Below are positions 43,113 through 52,205 of a stretch of DNA of 64,000 nucleotides, in pieces. The notes beneath the pieces are model-generated. The model was not told the DNA's origin, ran no database searches, and saw only the letters and a program-made list of their open reading frames with translations. This DNA is from Cyanosarcina radialis HA8281-LM2 (GTDB lineage: Bacteria > Cyanobacteriota > Cyanobacteriia > Cyanobacteriales > CCAP-1448), in contig JAHHHA010000031.1 in assembly GCA_019359615.1 (NCBI GenBank), positions 1 through 64,000 of the forward strand, given 5' to 3'. A program made the position numbers and the translations under genes. Positions within the stretch are counted from its first letter, which is position 1. Each line of letters opens with the position of its first letter.

Positions 43113-45737
43113 CTAAGATTGTGTTGTCAGTACCTCCGACGGCAAGCGTTTGAAGGCCAATCGTTCGTTTTGAACATCGACGAAGATGGTGTCGCCATCG
43201 CCAAATTCGGCTCGTAAGATACTCTTGGCGATCGGGGTTTCTAGTTCCCTCTGGATGGCCCGCTTTAAGGGACGCGCCCCAAATACAGGGTCGTAACCTA
43301 CATCGGCTAAGAAGTCGAGGGCTGCATCTGATAGTTTGAGGGAGATCTTGCGATCGCTCAATCTTTGGGCTAACCTTGCCGCCTGAATCTGGACGATCTG
43401 GCGCAACTCTGATTTTTGCAACCCGTGGAAGATGATAATTTCATCGATCCGATTGAGGAACTCTGGGCGGAAACTAGTCCGCATCGCTTCCATTACCCGC
43501 CCGCGCATTTCTTCATAGCGAGAGTCGTCGTCAGCAATGTCCAAGATGTATTGGGAACCGATGTTGCTGGTCATGATAATCACGCTATTCTTGAAGTCAA
43601 CCGTGTGACCTTGAGCGTCGGTGACTCGACCGTCATCAAGAATTTGCAGCAAGACGTTGAATACATCGGGATGTGCCTTTTCGATTTCGTCGAACAGAAT
43701 GACGGCATAAGGACGGCGGCGAATCGATTCTGTCAATTGTCCGCCTTCTTCGTAACCGACGTAGCCTGGAGGTGCGCCGATCAACCGCGAAACGGCGTGT
43801 TTCTCCATATATTCCGACATATCGATCCGTACCAGCGCCTCTTCGGTGTCGAACAGATAAGCGGCTAGGGCTTTGGCCAGTTCGGTTTTGCCTACGCCTG
43901 TCGGACCGAGGAAGATAAAGCTAGCGGTGGGACGATTGGGATCGGCTAAACCTGCCCGCGATCGCTGAATGGCATCGGCCACAGCAATTACCGCTTCATC
44001 TTGACCGATGACTCGTTTGTGCAGTTCGTCTTCGAGATGCAGGAGTTTTTCGGTTTCCGTTTCTACTAACTTACCGATGGGAATCCCCGTCCACTTGGAG
44101 ATGACTTCGGCAATGTCGCCTTCGGTGACTTCTTCCCGCAACAGAGATTTACCAGTCTTTTGAGTTTGCGTTAATTGCGCTTCGGCAGCTTCTAACTGGC
44201 GATGCAAATCCGTCAGCTTGCCGTATTTCAACTCGGCGGCGCGGTTGAGATCGTAGTCCCGTTCGGCTTGTTGCACTTCCACGTTGACGCGATCGATCTC
44301 TTCTTTGACGCTTTGAATCTTGTTAATGATTTCCTTCTCCGATTCCCATTGAGCGTTAAACTCTCGTTGTTCTTCTTTGAGATCGGCCAGTTCTTTTTCC
44401 AGTTTGCCCAAGCGTTCTTGAGAAGGTCGATCGCTTTCTTTTTGTAGCGATAGCCTCTCCATTTCTAATTGCAGAATTTTGCGATCGATTTCGTCGAGTT
44501 CTTCTGGTTTGGAGGTAATTTCCATCTTCAACCGGGCGGCGGCTTCATCCACTAAGTCGATGGCTTTGTCGGGTAAGAAGCGATCGCTGATATATCGACT
44601 CGACAAGGTAGCGGCTGCAACTAAAGCACTATCGGCAATCTTCACCCCATGGTGAACTTCGTAGCGTTCTTTGAGTCCCCGCAAAATCGAAATCGTATCT
44701 TCCACGCTGGGCTGATCGACGTATACCTGTTGAAAGCGTCGTTCTAAAGCTGCATCTTTCTCGATGTACTTGCGATATTCATCTAGGGTAGTCGCACCAA
44801 TACACCGCAGTTCGCCCCTCGCTAGCATCGGTTTGAGCAAATTGCCCGCATCCATTGCCCCTTGAGTAGCACCCGCACCGACAACGGTGTGGATTTCGTC
44901 GATGAAGAGGACGATCTTGCCTTGAGATTCGGTAACTTCTTTTAAAACCGCTTTCAGGCGTTCTTCAAATTCTCCTCGATACTTGGCCCCAGCGATCAAC
45001 GCACCCATATCTAAGGCGATCAATTGCCGATCTTTCAACGACTGCGGTACGTCGCCGCTGACAATGCGCTGGGCCAGTCCTTCGGCGATCGCAGTTTTCC
45101 CCACACCAGGTTCCCCAATTAACACCGGGTTATTCTTAGTGCGGCGCGAGAGAATTTGAATCGTGCGGCGAATCTCATCGTCGCGCCCGATTACGGGGTC
45201 GAGTTTACCTGCTTTGGCAGCTTCGGTGAGATCGCGTCCGTATTTTTCTAAAGATTCGTATTTGCCTTCAGGATTTTGGTCGGTCACTTTTTGACTCCCG
45301 CGAACTTGTTTGATTATCTCTTTAACTTGGGCTTCATTTAATTTAAATTCGGCAAATAAACCTTTACCAAAGCGATCGTCTTTGGCATAGGCTAGCAATA
45401 AATGTTCGATGGAAATAAAGTCGTCGTCGAATTCTTGGCGATATGCCTCGGCGCGATCGAGCAGCGTATCCAAGCTGCGTCCCAAATACACCGAAGTTCC
45501 AGCCCCCGACACTTTGGGCTGGCGCTGAATGAATTCGTCGGTGCGGGAACGCACCTTTTCCATGTTGGCCCCAGCTTTGTTGAGAATGCTGCTCGCGAGT
45601 CCTTCTTGTTCCAGCAGCGATTTCATCAGGTGTTCGCTTTCGATCTGCTGGTGCTGGGCGGCTTTAGCAATATCTGGAGTCCGGGCGATGGCTTCCCAGG
45701 CTTTCTCGGTAAATTGGTTGGGATTAGTTGGTTGCAT
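43113..45737 (-). CDS. clpB: Disaggregating chaperone ClpB
   Basis: The 874-residue Hsp100 disaggregase works with DnaK on heat-damaged proteins. Order: Clp N-domain (1-145), NBD1 with [19 protein letters not shown] (about 204), a long coiled-coil middle domain (about 405-525), NBD2 with [15 protein letters not shown] (about 607) and the C-terminal domain. All Walker motifs are intact. The region 45085-45849, covering its first 218 codons and upstream sequence, is present again at 49720-50484. Confidence 0.97.
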   Translation of the reverse strand: MQPTNPNQFTEKAWEAIARTPDIAKAAQHQQIESEHLMKSLLEQEGLASSILNKAGANMEKVRSRTDEFIQRQPKVSGAGTSVYLGRSLDTLLDRAEAYRQEFDDDFISIEHLLLAYAKDDRFGKGLFAEFKLNEAQVKEIIKQVRGSQKVTDQNPEGKYESLEKYGRDLTEAAKAGKLDPVIGRDDEIRRTIQILSRRTKNNPVLIGEPGVGKTAIAEGLAQRIVSGDVPQSLKDRQLIALDMGALIAGAKYRGEFEERLKAVLKEVTESQGKIVLFIDEIHTVVGAGATQGAMDAGNLLKPMLARGELRCIGATTLDEYRKYIEKDAALERRFQQVYVDQPSVEDTISILRGLKERYEVHHGVKIADSALVAAATLSSRYISDRFLPDKAIDLVDEAAARLKMEITSKPEELDEIDRKILQLEMERLSLQKESDRPSQERLGKLEKELADLKEEQREFNAQWESEKEIINKIQSVKEEIDRVNVEVQQAERDYDLNRAAELKYGKLTDLHRQLEAAEAQLTQTQKTGKSLLREEVTEGDIAEVISKWTGIPIGKLVETETEKLLHLEDELHKRVIGQDEAVIAVADAIQRSRAGLADPNRPTASFIFLGPTGVGKTELAKALAAYLFDTEEALVRIDMSEYMEKHAVSRLIGAPPGYVGYEEGGQLTESIRRRPYAVILFDEIEKAHPDVFNVLLQILDDGRVTDAQGHTVDFKNSVIIMTSNIGSQYILDIADDDSRYEEMRGRVMEAMRTSFRPEFLNRIDEIIIFHGLQKSELRQIVQIQAARLAQRLSDRKISLKLSDAALDFLADVGYDPVFGARPLKRAIQRELETPIAKSILRAEFGDGDTIFVDVQNERLAFKRLPSEVLTTQS

Positions 45738-45849
45738 CCTTACTCTCTTCCCTAGTTGCTGCGATCGATCTAGATACAGCCATTGTAGAAATCTAGGAGG
45801 AAAAGGGTGATTCGGCGATCGCCACCTTTTTCGGTAGTTATTCCCGACT
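45085..45849. repeat. 765-bp direct repeat, left copy (clpB 5' part)
   Basis: This segment runs from a GCGATCGC octamer inside clpB NBD1 through the start codon and 112 bases of upstream sequence. The right copy at 49720-50484 has the same length and about seven differences by eye. The two copies are in the same orientation and enclose 45850-49719. Confidence 0.9.
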
Positions 45850-46057
45850 CAGTTTGGATAGTTGTCCAACGATCGACTTGCCAATTTTCATCATTCACAA
45901 CTTGCTTGACTAAAACATTTGTACTAAAATAATTTAATCAATTCATGGATCGTTAATGCTCGATATGCAGTCGTGACGATCTTGTTCCGCTGGAGCGCTA
46001 AACTCCAAAAAATCATTCTAAATAATATACTTGGACGGCTCAAAGGCCCCATAGGGT
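45738..46057. other. Divergent upstream region of clpB and the DACNV gene
   Basis: The first 112 bases belong to the duplicated segment and include AGATTTCTACAATGG upstream of clpB. After 45850 the sequence is unique and AT-rich. No CIRCE-type inverted repeat was found. Confidence 0.5.
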
Positions 46058-47278
46058 ATGAAGGATCGACCGATCGCAAAAGACTCCCCTTTTATCGCTT
46101 CACTCGTAAATGCAACTCCCTCACTTCGGCAGCAGATTGAAATCGGGATGCGCGAGCGTAATGGTTCAGACGATCTTCATGACAATGCCGAGCAGCTCTG
46201 TGACCTGGTAAATCAGTTGTTTTGGACAAGCCTTCACGTTGAGGAAGGCCGCCCAGTTCGCGGTACGCTTTGCATCTGCTCGCCAGATCCAGAGCAAACT
46301 CCTTGTTCGCGGGCTTTCGACGAACCTGTACCCCTTTCGGTCAAGAGTCTCATTAGTCTATTTACTGCCTCTCCGCGTGCGCCCCTTGCAGTACACGCTA
46401 ATGGTGACCGTATTGAAGTATGGGGAATGCTTGACTATACACCAATGTTCGTGCTTCGTCTTCGGATAGCAAGTACGGGCGTGGTAGTCGCATCGGAAAA
46501 CCAGGATGTCATTGCTGTTCTTGAACGGGAAGAAGTTCACATACCCAAGAGCGCCGGAGAATTCGACTTGACAATGATTGTGGCAAGGGCACTTGATGGG
46601 AATCGAGCGTTTTCCGATCGTCGCGAGCCTATTTTTCTTGCAGCGTTACTCCAGCGGGTCGTTATTGCCATGTATCGGCTGGGTCATGGAGGCACCCTAG
46701 TTGTTCTGCCATCCAAAAACAATGAGAGCTGGTCTGAGGATGTTTTATTTAAATATCGGTTTGACTCTGCTGGTACCAGAGCAGTGCGAGAACTATGGGC
46801 ACGATTCCGTGAAGCTCAAGAACGTCACCAGGAAATTCTACGTAGGCCGCCTAGCCAAGACATGGAGCCTTCTATGGTTCATACGATCGAGCTGTATAAA
46901 GAGTCTGTTATCGGCTACAGAGAGCAACTCAATTCACTGCTTCGTGCTGTAGGCGAACTGAGTGCAGTAGATGGTGCAGTGGTAATGGATGAGGAACTAA
47001 ATTTACTTGGCTTCGGTGCGAAACTTGTTAGTGAGGCAAAAAACATAAACGTGCTCGACTTTGACGCACTGAGCGGCCAAACAAAAACAACTGCTCTAGA
47101 AGAGCTTGGGGGCACGAGGCATCAATCAGCAGCCCGATTCGTTTCTAAAAACCGAGAGGCTATGGTCTTCGTTGCTTCGCAAGACGGGCGCTTAACGCTT
47201 CTATCTTGGGTCGTCGATCCTGGCAAAGTTGTAGCATTGCGTCGCCTAGAGCATTTTGTCTGGGAGTTCCAACCATAA
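46058..47278 (+). CDS. DACNV (DisA-like) nucleotide-cyclase-type sensor protein
   Basis: The 406-residue protein has a DisA_N-like domain at the C-terminus: VDGAVVMDEELNLLGFGAKL (DGA at 305-307) and GGTRHQSAARF (352-361), then MVFVASQDGRLTLLSWV. DGA and RHxxAA are the substrate-binding motifs of diadenylate cyclases. The N-terminal 290 residues (beta-rich, EPVPLSVKSLISLF, then IEVWGMLDYTPMFVL) match the layout of the DACNV sensors described in nucleotide-based conflict systems. It may make or sense cyclic di-AMP; activity is not proven. No GCGATCGC octamer occurs in 46058-48627, which contrasts with the flanks and suggests transfer. It begins a three-gene run. Confidence 0.65.
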   Translation: MKDRPIAKDSPFIASLVNATPSLRQQIEIGMRERNGSDDLHDNAEQLCDLVNQLFWTSLHVEEGRPVRGTLCICSPDPEQTPCSRAFDEPVPLSVKSLISLFTASPRAPLAVHANGDRIEVWGMLDYTPMFVLRLRIASTGVVVASENQDVIAVLEREEVHIPKSAGEFDLTMIVARALDGNRAFSDRREPIFLAALLQRVVIAMYRLGHGGTLVVLPSKNNESWSEDVLFKYRFDSAGTRAVRELWARFREAQERHQEILRRPPSQDMEPSMVHTIELYKESVIGYREQLNSLLRAVGELSAVDGAVVMDEELNLLGFGAKLVSEAKNINVLDFDALSGQTKTTALEELGGTRHQSAARFVSKNREAMVFVASQDGRLTLLSWVVDPGKVVALRRLEHFVWEFQP

Positions 47279-47349
47279 CCGCCCAACCCTAATACTACGT
47301 GAACCTACTCTGGAGAGATTAGTAAACCTTAAAGTATGGATTAAAGAAG

Positions 47350-48060
47350 TTGAAGCTTTACGAAAACATAGTTATTGGAAATTTCTTGTATGCACTTGGC
47401 TTTGCTATCCGAGCCAAGTCAGATCGTGGCATAGTTCCATCAGTGGTCAATTTGTTACAACAAACACCAGCCGATAAAGAATTAGCTGATGTGCTGCTAG
47501 AGTTCCCTGGAGTTGTACGCTTAATCGAATTTAAGCAACTGAGTAATAAATCAAAAAAAGAGCGTGGAAGGTATAAGGCGCTCAAAGCATCAATCGGAGA
47601 TAGTGAAGAGATGATAAGAATATCTAAATCCATTCATTGGTTTATTGAAACTAAGCCTAATAATAAGACATTTGTTTCGCGGATTGTTCCCTATCTGGAT
47701 GCCTATGCTGAGCCAATAGATAATAAAAAACATAGCCTTGAGCAATTTATCGAAGAAATTGCAGAAGAGGCTGTACATGGGAAAACAAAGTTCTCAAATG
47801 AAGAATTACGGCGCTATCTTTCATTCATTTCTAAATGTCAAGGTTCGGGTGAAGTTGGCACAGGCGGATTGCTTCTTGCTATTGATGCTCAGGGATACTT
47901 AAGATTTGTAGAGCTAACAGACATGATAGAACTGAGACTTCAGCATCGAGCTTTTGTTGAAAAGCTTATTAATGAAATGCAGCAGACGCTAGACCGCGAA
48001 TCCAAGCAAGAACTAACAACGAGAAATAGAAGCCTTACCGATACTAGTTTAGAATTGTAA
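47350..48060 (+). CDS. Unknown protein in DACNV gene group
   Basis: The 236-residue protein is preferably started at TTG 47350 (no ATG or GTG exists after the upstream stop at 47323). It is mostly helical: VVNLLQQTPADKELADVLLE, VVRLIEFKQLSNKSKKERG and RRYLSFISKCQGSGEVGTGG, then VELTDMIELRLQHRAFVEKL. VRLIEFKQ might mimic a nuclease E-x-K motif, but the context is not convincing. No family recognised. It lies 71 bases after the DACNV gene and 9 before the next. Confidence 0.5.
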   Translation: MKLYENIVIGNFLYALGFAIRAKSDRGIVPSVVNLLQQTPADKELADVLLEFPGVVRLIEFKQLSNKSKKERGRYKALKASIGDSEEMIRISKSIHWFIETKPNNKTFVSRIVPYLDAYAEPIDNKKHSLEQFIEEIAEEAVHGKTKFSNEELRRYLSFISKCQGSGEVGTGGLLLAIDAQGYLRFVELTDMIELRLQHRAFVEKLINEMQQTLDRESKQELTTRNRSLTDTSLEL

Positions 48061-48069
48061 TTGTTGATT

Positions 48070-48627
48070 ATGGAAAAATATGATGAGATTTTCGACGCAC
48101 TTAGACGAGTTTTAGAAGCGGCAGAGTACCATCAATCTGTTGCTGATAGCTCTATAAAAGCAATGACTGATGCAACTGCAAAGCTCGACCGTAAAGCTGA
48201 AGAATTAAAGGGTCAAATTCATAGGGAGATTGAAGCTTCCTTGAAATCCGCATCTGAACAAGCCGTTAATATTTTGACAAGAAAATTCCACAGTGCAAAT
48301 AAGTACGCTCAGCAGGCTACTGAGTGTTATAAGAGAGCAGTAAATTGGGCTGCCTGGAAGGTATTTGCTGTCGCAACAATAAGTGGACTTTTTGTGATTG
48401 GTTGCACAACCTTACTTTTGCAGCAAACTATTCCAACATATTCTGAGATCGAAGTCCTTCGAGAGGAAAAACTTCAATTAGAATCTGAAATCTCTGAGCT
48501 TGAAAAACTTAATCCTCAAATTAAATTTAGTAATTGTATAGATAATGGACGAAAGCGTTTGTGTGTCAAGACTGATGAGAAAGCACCAGTTTATGAGGAA
48601 GGCTACCGTATTTTAGCTGGTCATTGA
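48070..48627 (+). CDS. Single-pass coiled-coil membrane protein in DACNV group
   Basis: The 185-residue protein has a helical N-terminal half (about 1-95, probably coiled coil: DATAKLDRKAEELKGQIHRE), one membrane helix (about 97-119, VFAVATISGLFVIGCTTLLL), then another short coiled coil (EVLREEKLQLESEISELEKL) and a small tail (RKRLCVKTDEKAPVYEEGYR). The tail resembles that of some mobilisation-plasmid proteins, a weak similarity. As the last gene of a DACNV group it could be a membrane effector; this is inference. The start ATG 48070 is preferred to TTG 48061. Confidence 0.5.
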   Translation: MEKYDEIFDALRRVLEAAEYHQSVADSSIKAMTDATAKLDRKAEELKGQIHREIEASLKSASEQAVNILTRKFHSANKYAQQATECYKRAVNWAAWKVFAVATISGLFVIGCTTLLLQQTIPTYSEIEVLREEKLQLESEISELEKLNPQIKFSNCIDNGRKRLCVKTDEKAPVYEEGYRILAGH

Positions 48628-48696
48628 CAATCTCTTCAACAGGTTAGGAAGCAGAGCATAATGGCTCGGTTTGTAAGGTGCAATCTAATGTGCGAT

Positions 48697-48816
48697 CGCA
48701 TTTCTTGTGGCAATCTCCAACTACCAACGGACAGAGAAAAGTTACTATAGCTAAGTGCGATCGCGATCGGTGCAAAGGATAAGTGCGATCGCTCAGAGAA
48801 AAGTTGCTGTCACAGG
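48697..48816. repeat. Dispersed GGACAGAGAAAAGTTAC repeat
   Basis: Contains GGACAGAGAAAAGTT, GCGATCGCGATCGGTG and GGATAAGTGCGAT, the core of a repeat family also at 49552-49719, 51729-51842, 52661-53035 (tandem) and 54057-54111. It separates the DACNV group from the retropepsin pair. Confidence 0.75.
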
Positions 48817-48906
48817 GGGTAGAAGCTCCCGAACCGACCTACCGGGCTAGTCGGTAGAATAATGGATGCGAGCGATCGTCGCTGCCACAAGCCAGGAGAT
48901 TTTCAT

Positions 48907-49125
48907 ATGCCATTAGCTGAACTCATGTTGCAAATCCAGGAACTTCCAAAAATTGACAAACTTCGACTGATGCAATTTCTGGCAACAGAACTGGTCAAAG
49001 AGGAAGATGCCAACTTCTTTATTGCCAACCAAGAGTATCCCATCTGGTCGCCCTACAATTGCTCTGAGGCTGCCAATGTTTTAATGGATCTCCTAGCAAC
49101 AAAACAGCAAGAAAAGAATGGTTGA
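48907..49125 (+). CDS. Small helical partner of retropepsin-like protein, copy 1
   Basis: The 72-residue protein reads MPLAELMLQIQELPKIDKLR then LMQFLATELVKEE, then a spacer with IWSPYNCSEAANVLMDLLAT. The upstream codons (from 48862) are not family-like, so ATG 48907 is used. The paralogue at 51945 has the same pattern (L-DKLRL-FL, then VWSP and a final helix). It overlaps the following retropepsin gene by 8 bases. It resembles small type II antitoxins in size and in position before a downstream partner. Role unknown. Confidence 0.6.
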   Translation: MPLAELMLQIQELPKIDKLRLMQFLATELVKEEDANFFIANQEYPIWSPYNCSEAANVLMDLLATKQQEKNG

Positions 49126-49540
49126 CGCTCAAAAATTTCCCTACAAGATTATTGACAGCAGGCTTGGCATGGTCGATCGCATGGCTTATCTACCATTGAC
49201 ACTCAGCCTTAACGATCGATCTCTGAACGCCGAAGGTTTATTAGATACAGGTGCAAGCGTTAATGTTTTGCCATACGAATTGGGGCTACAACTGGGCTTG
49301 ATTTGGCAAAATGAGACGCTTTCGGTTCTATTAGCGGGAAACTTAGCTCGGTTTGAAGCTCGCGCTGTCGTTGTTGATGCTCAAGTCAGTTTATTTCCAA
49401 AGGTTAATCTAGCATTTGCCTGGACACAAGCAGCCGACGTACCTTTGATTTTGGGGCAAGCCAATTTCTTTTTTGAGTTTGAAGTCTGTTTCTTCCGTGC
49501 GCGTTCTGAATTTGAAGTTCGTCCTAAGCAGGTTGAATAG
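49118..49540 (+). CDS. Retropepsin-like aspartic protease, copy 1
   Basis: The 140-residue protein has the retroviral-protease-like core: EGLLDTGASVNVLPYELGLQ (active-site Asp43 in DTGA), FEARAVVVDAQVSLF and VPLILGQANFFFEFEVCF (the I-L-G motif that follows the second half). It would act as a homodimer. Such single-domain retropepsins are common in cyanobacteria but have no assigned role. The pair with the upstream small gene is repeated at 51945-52623 with diverged sequence, so the two genes travel together. Confidence 0.75.
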   Translation: MVDAQKFPYKIIDSRLGMVDRMAYLPLTLSLNDRSLNAEGLLDTGASVNVLPYELGLQLGLIWQNETLSVLLAGNLARFEARAVVVDAQVSLFPKVNLAFAWTQAADVPLILGQANFFFEFEVCFFRARSEFEVRPKQVE

Positions 49541-49551
49541 AAATATCGCCC

Positions 49552-49719
49552 GCCAGGAAAAGTTGCCCCAGCTAAGGGCGATCTCGATCGGTGTGAGGGA
49601 TGAGTGCGATACGTGCTACCGCACAGGCTAGCGCCAACGCCGATCTGGTGGCGATCTCCAACTACCAACAGACAGGGAAAAGTGACTACAACTAAGGGCG
49701 ATCGGTGTCAGGGATGAGT
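49552..49719. repeat. Dispersed repeat with GCGATACGTGCTACC module
   Basis: Same family as 48697-48816, here with the extra GCGATACGTGCTACCGCACA and GCTAGCGCCAACGCCGATC part. It ends at the GCGATCGC octamer that starts the right copy of the clpB duplication. Confidence 0.75.
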
Positions 49720-50372
49720 GCGATCGCAGTTTTACCGACACCAGGTTCCCCAATTAACACCGGGTTATTCTTGGTGCGGCGCGAGAGAATTTGAATCGTG
49801 CGGCGAATCTCATCGTCGCGCCCGATTACGGGGTCGAGTTTACCTGCTTTGGCAGCTTCGGTGAGATCGCGTCCGTATTTTTCTAAAGATTCGTACTTGC
49901 CTTCAGGATTTTGGTCGGTCACTTTTTGACTCCCGCGAACTTGTTTGATTATCTCTTTAACTTGGGCTTCATTTAATTTAAATTCGGCAAATAAACCTTT
50001 ACCAAAGCGATCGTCTTTGGCATAGGCTAGCAATAAATGTTCGATGGAAATAAAGTCGTCGTCGAATTCTTGGCGATATGCCTCGGCGCGATCGAGCAGC
50101 GTATCCAAGCTGCGTCCCAAATACACCGAAGTTCCAGCCCCCGACACTTTGGGCTGGCGCTGAATGAATTCGTCGGTGCGGGAACGCACCTTTTCCATGT
50201 TGGCCCCAGCTTTGTTGAGAATGCTGCTCGCGAGTCCTTCTTGTTCCAGCAGCGATTTCATCAGGTGTTCGCTTTCGATCTGCTGGTGCTGGGCGGCTTT
50301 AGCAATATCTGGAGTCCGGGCGATGGCTTCCCAGGCTTTCTCGGTAAATTGGTTGGGATTAGTTGGTTGCAT
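49692..50372 (-). pseudogene. Truncated clpB copy (first 218 codons)
   Basis: From 50372 the frame repeats ClpB residues 1-218 (whole Clp N-domain and NBD1 up to [11 protein letters not shown]), then leaves homology at a GCGATCGC octamer and ends LIPDTDRP. It keeps the clpB upstream 112 bases, so it may be expressed. A product would have the N-domain and a P-loop but no functional ATPase. Nucleotide identity to clpB is near 99 percent by eye, so the event is recent. Confidence 0.9.
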
Positions 50373-50484
50373 CCTTACTCTCTTCCCTAGTTGCTGCGAT
50401 CGATCTAGATACAGCCATTGTAGAAATCTAGGAGGAAAAGGGTGATTCGGCGATCGACACCTTTTTGGGTGGTTATTCCCGACT
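49720..50484. repeat. 765-bp direct repeat, right copy
   Basis: Same length as 45085-45849 without gaps. Its left boundary is the GCGATCGC at 49720; its right boundary is after TTATTCCCGACT. Recombination with the left copy would remove 4.6 kb and restore one intact clpB. Confidence 0.9.
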
Positions 50485-50576
50485 TTGAATCAATAGCCTT
50501 ATCTAGTTAGCTTTTGGGATCTGCTAAAATCGATCCCAATCCTAATTTATAACTAATCTCAAGTGCAGGTTTTTCT

Positions 50577-50798
50577 ATGACGACCTTGCCAGAAATTGAA
50601 GCAGCGATTAAACAATTGCCCGTAGGTGATATTCGCCAACTCTCAGGGTGGTTGCAAGAGTATTTGGATGAGATCTGGGATTGGCAAATTGAAGCCGATT
50701 TAGGAGCAGGTAAGTTAGACAAGCTAATCGATCGAGCCGAAGCGGATATTGCAGCCAACAGGGTGAGCGATCTTGATGAAATCCTTCACCACACCTGA
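50577..50798 (+). CDS. Antitoxin of a decayed toxin-antitoxin pair
   Basis: The 73-residue protein reads EIEAAIKQLPVGDIRQLSGW then LQEYLDEIWDWQIEADLGAG and LDKLIDRAEADIAANRVSDL. This is the short helical antitoxin type found before RelE/ParE-like toxins in cyanobacteria (DWQIE and a final helix). It overlaps the truncated toxin at 50776. The antitoxin is intact. Confidence 0.65.
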   Translation: MTTLPEIEAAIKQLPVGDIRQLSGWLQEYLDEIWDWQIEADLGAGKLDKLIDRAEADIAANRVSDLDEILHHT

Positions 50799-50889
50799 CT
50801 TTTGGGAAACATATTCCCAGTTAGCTCCCGAAGTAAAGGAACAAGCTCAAAAAGCGTATCAACTGTGGCAAGAGAATCCGGGGAAGTGA
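50776..50889 (+). pseudogene. Truncated RelE/ParE-type toxin
   Basis: The 37-codon frame reads MKSFTTPDFWETYSQLAPEV then KEQAQKAYQLWQENP, matching the first third of ParE/RelE-like toxins (usually about 90 residues). It then stops at TGA 50887. The catalytic core is missing. It overlaps the antitoxin stop, as expected for such a pair. Confidence 0.65.
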
Positions 50890-50898
50890 CTTACATGA

Positions 50899-51087
50899 AT
50901 GAAAAAAACTGATGACTCATTGACTGATAAGACGCATTTTACGGATAAATCAAAAAATAATTATGCTTCAAATCTTGAAGATAAAGACATCTTTAAAATG
51001 GCATTAGATATAAGAAACCTTGAAATTTCTTTGTTCTGGCAAAGATCGAACTATTTCCTTGTTCTAAATCTTCAACGATTGAGTTAA
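50899..51087 (+). pseudogene. 5' remnant of a RipA-like membrane protein gene
   Basis: The 62-codon frame includes FKMALDIRNLEISLFWQRSN then YFLVLNLQRLS. The A-x-x-I-R-N-x-E-I-x-L-F-W-x-R-S-N-Y-F pattern is the N-terminal signature I recall from the RipA family of octameric membrane proteins, which continue with two membrane helices. Here the frame ends before them. Likely a truncated gene. Confidence 0.45.
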
Positions 51088-51129
51088 AATCTCAGCAGTC
51101 GCTAGAGAAAACTAGATAAAGAAGACAAT

Positions 51130-51336
51130 ATGAATACGAAACTGGTGGAGTCGATCGTCCAAATAGTTTTATCTCTAACCACAGAAGAGCAGGAGCTTTT
51201 AACAGAAAAGTTGTCTGATTTTTTATCTGAACCTTCTACTGGCGAACTGGTACAACTGGCACAGAATGGAGGGGCGTTTAATTTTCTCGATAATGAGCCT
51301 GACTTATACACTCTGGCAGATGGAGAACCAGTCTAG
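51130..51336 (+). CDS. Antitoxin paired with a broken PemK-type toxin
   Basis: The 68-residue acidic protein (LTTEEQELLTEKLSDFLSE, ending DLYTLADGEPV) is a typical small antitoxin preceding PemK/MazF toxins. Its stop overlaps the toxin GTG start by one base (TAGTG). Intact itself. Confidence 0.65.
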   Translation: MNTKLVESIVQIVLSLTTEEQELLTEKLSDFLSEPSTGELVQLAQNGGAFNFLDNEPDLYTLADGEPV

Positions 51337-51686
51337 TGAATAAGGGTGATATCGTTTTAGTTTCCTTTCCTTTTACCGATCTAAGTCAGACTAAACTACG
51401 CCCTGCTGTCATTCTCTGAGCAGATCCTACAGGCAACGATGTTACGGTTTGTTTCATTTCTTCCCAAAGTGTTGAGAGTTTATATGAAGGGGAGTTCAGC
51501 CTCGATCCCTCTGATGAGGAGTTTAAAAGTACGGGGTTAAAAGTGGCTTCCAAGGTTAGGGTTACTAGAATTGTGACCATCGAGCGATCGCTTATTTCCA
51601 GACGATTAGGACGATTGGGAACCCGCCACATTCAGCAAATGAATGTGGCCATAATTCAGGCATTTAAGCTTTTAGATAGTCCTTGA
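51336..51686 (+). pseudogene. PemK/MazF-type toxin with in-frame stop
   Basis: The frame starts GTG with NKGDIVLVSFPFTDLSQTKL then RPAVIL, the standard MazF/PemK opening. Codon 28 is TGA (51417) where the family usually has Trp (TGG) before ADPTGNDVTVCFISSQ. After it the frame runs on to 51686 (RVTRIVTIERSLISRRLG, with the usual family ending). A single TGG-to-TGA change would account for the loss. The toxin is probably dead. Confidence 0.85.
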
Positions 51687-51944
51687 ATATAACAAACTAG
51701 GCAGCATTCACATTAGAGCGATCGCTTCGCAACCAGGAAAAAGTTGCTCCAGCTAAGGGCGATCTCGATCGGTGCGAGGAATAAGTGCGATACGTGCTAC
51801 CGCACAGGCTAGCGCCAACGCCGATCTGGTGGTTGTTTCCAACTCGATCGCATAACTTAGTTTGGCGCTATGAAACCCAAAATATTCTGCTCGACGATCG
51901 AGCAGCTAAAATAGAAGTCGATCGAAGCCTCTCAGACTAGCGAT
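51687..51944. other. Repeat-filled gap between toxin and retropepsin pairs
   Basis: Mostly the dispersed repeat family (51729-51842, with GCGATACGTGCTACCGCACA). The rest has ACGATCGAGCAGC-type GATCG sequence. No gene. Confidence 0.7.
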
Positions 51945-52205
51945 ATGCCTCTCAACGAACTTTTACCCAGCGTCAGCCAGCTATCTCATCAAGACAAACT
52001 GCGACTCATCCACTTTCTCCTACTAGCAGTTGCCAAAGAAGAAGGATGTAGCTTAGAAACTACTGAAGATAGCAATGAAGAGAACGCACTTCTCGATCGA
52101 CTGGCATCAACCGCAGCCGTTGTCTGGTCTCCTCAAGCAGATGGTAGATCGCTGCAAGCATTATCAGATCTTTTGGTAGCTGCCCAGGAATCGAATAATG
52201 CTTGA
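51945..52205 (+). CDS. Small helical partner of retropepsin-like protein, copy 2
   Basis: The 86-residue protein reads MPLNELLPSVSQLSHQDKLR then LIHFLLLAVAKEE, an acidic linker, then AVVWSPQADGRSLQALSDLL. It is a paralogue of 48907-49125: same start, same DKLRL-x-FL helix and the same W-S-P followed by a helix. It overlaps the protease gene by 8 bases exactly as in copy 1. Confidence 0.6.
   Translation: MPLNELLPSVSQLSHQDKLRLIHFLLLAVAKEEGCSLETTEDSNEENALLDRLASTAAVVWSPQADGRSLQALSDLLVAAQESNNA

Noticed and set aside
44202-45755. Several plus-strand frames opposite clpB (and their copies at 50037-50445)
   Set aside because: They are antisense shadows of a highly conserved gene; their duplication only reflects the clpB copy.
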